A stretch of DNA of 64,000 bases. Origin: Lutibacter sp. GTDB taxonomy: Bacteria > Bacteroidota > Bacteroidia > Flavobacteriales > Flavobacteriaceae. The notes below the pieces were generated by a model. The model was not told the origin of the DNA, did not search any database, and saw only the letters and a program-made list of their open reading frames with translations. Position 1 is the stretch's first letter; each line of letters starts with the position of its first letter. The position numbers were made by a program, and so were the translations under genes. Positions 63,998-64,000 of this stretch are shown here, piece after piece. The DNA lies in NCBI RefSeq assembly GCF_016342705.1, contig NZ_JAEINV010000008.1, positions 105,794 to 169,793 of the forward strand, written 5' to 3'.

Positions 63998-64000
63998 CAA

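Noticed and set aside
1..64000. CRISPR arrays, rRNA operons, insertion sequences, prophage genes
   Set aside because: None found: no regularly spaced repeats, no transposase or phage-type frames, no rRNA sequence.

Overview
The window is about 64 kb of AT-rich DNA from a member of the Bacteroidota, most likely family Flavobacteriaceae. The evidence is: a 287-residue primary sigma factor without the long N-terminal extension; promoters of the TTG-N(18-19)-TAnnTTTG type; a SusC/SusD polysaccharide locus; a PorT-like type IX secretion protein; frequent TTG starts; and an archaeal/eukaryotic-type prolyl-tRNA synthetase. The genus cannot be fixed from what is visible. There are no rRNAs, phages, transposases or CRISPR arrays, and nearly all genes look intact.

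Layout. 0-1.5 kb: argH, followed by a nested palindromic repeat that looks like a REP/MITE-type element. 1.5-4.6 kb (minus): a four-gene exported redox locus (thioredoxin, ApbE FMN transferase, DUF4266 mini-lipoprotein, DUF3570 outer-membrane protein), the best candidate for a poorly described system. 4.7-6.8 kb (minus): RluA-type pseudouridine synthase, engB and an alpha/beta hydrolase. 7.0-22.3 kb (plus): a complete division/cell-wall (dcw) run mraZ-rsmH-ftsL-ftsI-murE-mraY-murD-ftsW-murG-murC-ftsQ-ftsA-ftsZ, with a 10-bp-phased MraZ operator in front and without murF or ddl. Then come yqeY and tRNA-Arg(UCG).

23.2-41.7 kb: a carbohydrate-utilisation region. Cellobiose phosphorylase (GH94) converges on an AraC-type regulator. 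Divergent from the regulator runs susC-susD-surface lipoprotein-GH43-nucleoside-hydrolase-like protein-GH3(PA14)-GH30-GH3. Exo-acting xylosidase/glucosidase-type enzymes plus an intracellular cellobiose phosphorylase suggest a beta-glucan or a mixed beta-glucan/xylan target, but the substrate cannot be assigned from sequence. Several palindromes and hairpins in the intergenic regions look regulatory.

41.8-44.5 kb (minus): molybdate uptake (modA, di-Mop protein, modB, modC). 44.6-48.5 kb: CBS protein, rpe, rpoD, a small ECF-like sigma factor with a 70-residue partner, and an MscS-like channel. 48.5-48.8 kb: a dense hairpin cluster of unknown function. 48.8-53.9 kb (minus): pnp, rpsO, accD (zinc-ribbon cysteines missing) and class II fba. 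54-62.3 kb: an Omp85/TamA-like lipoprotein, a TrmH-type methyltransferase, porT-ubiE-nfu, a FadL-like porin and a Tyr/Ser-rich lipoprotein. 62.3-64 kb: proS and tRNA-Glu(UUC).
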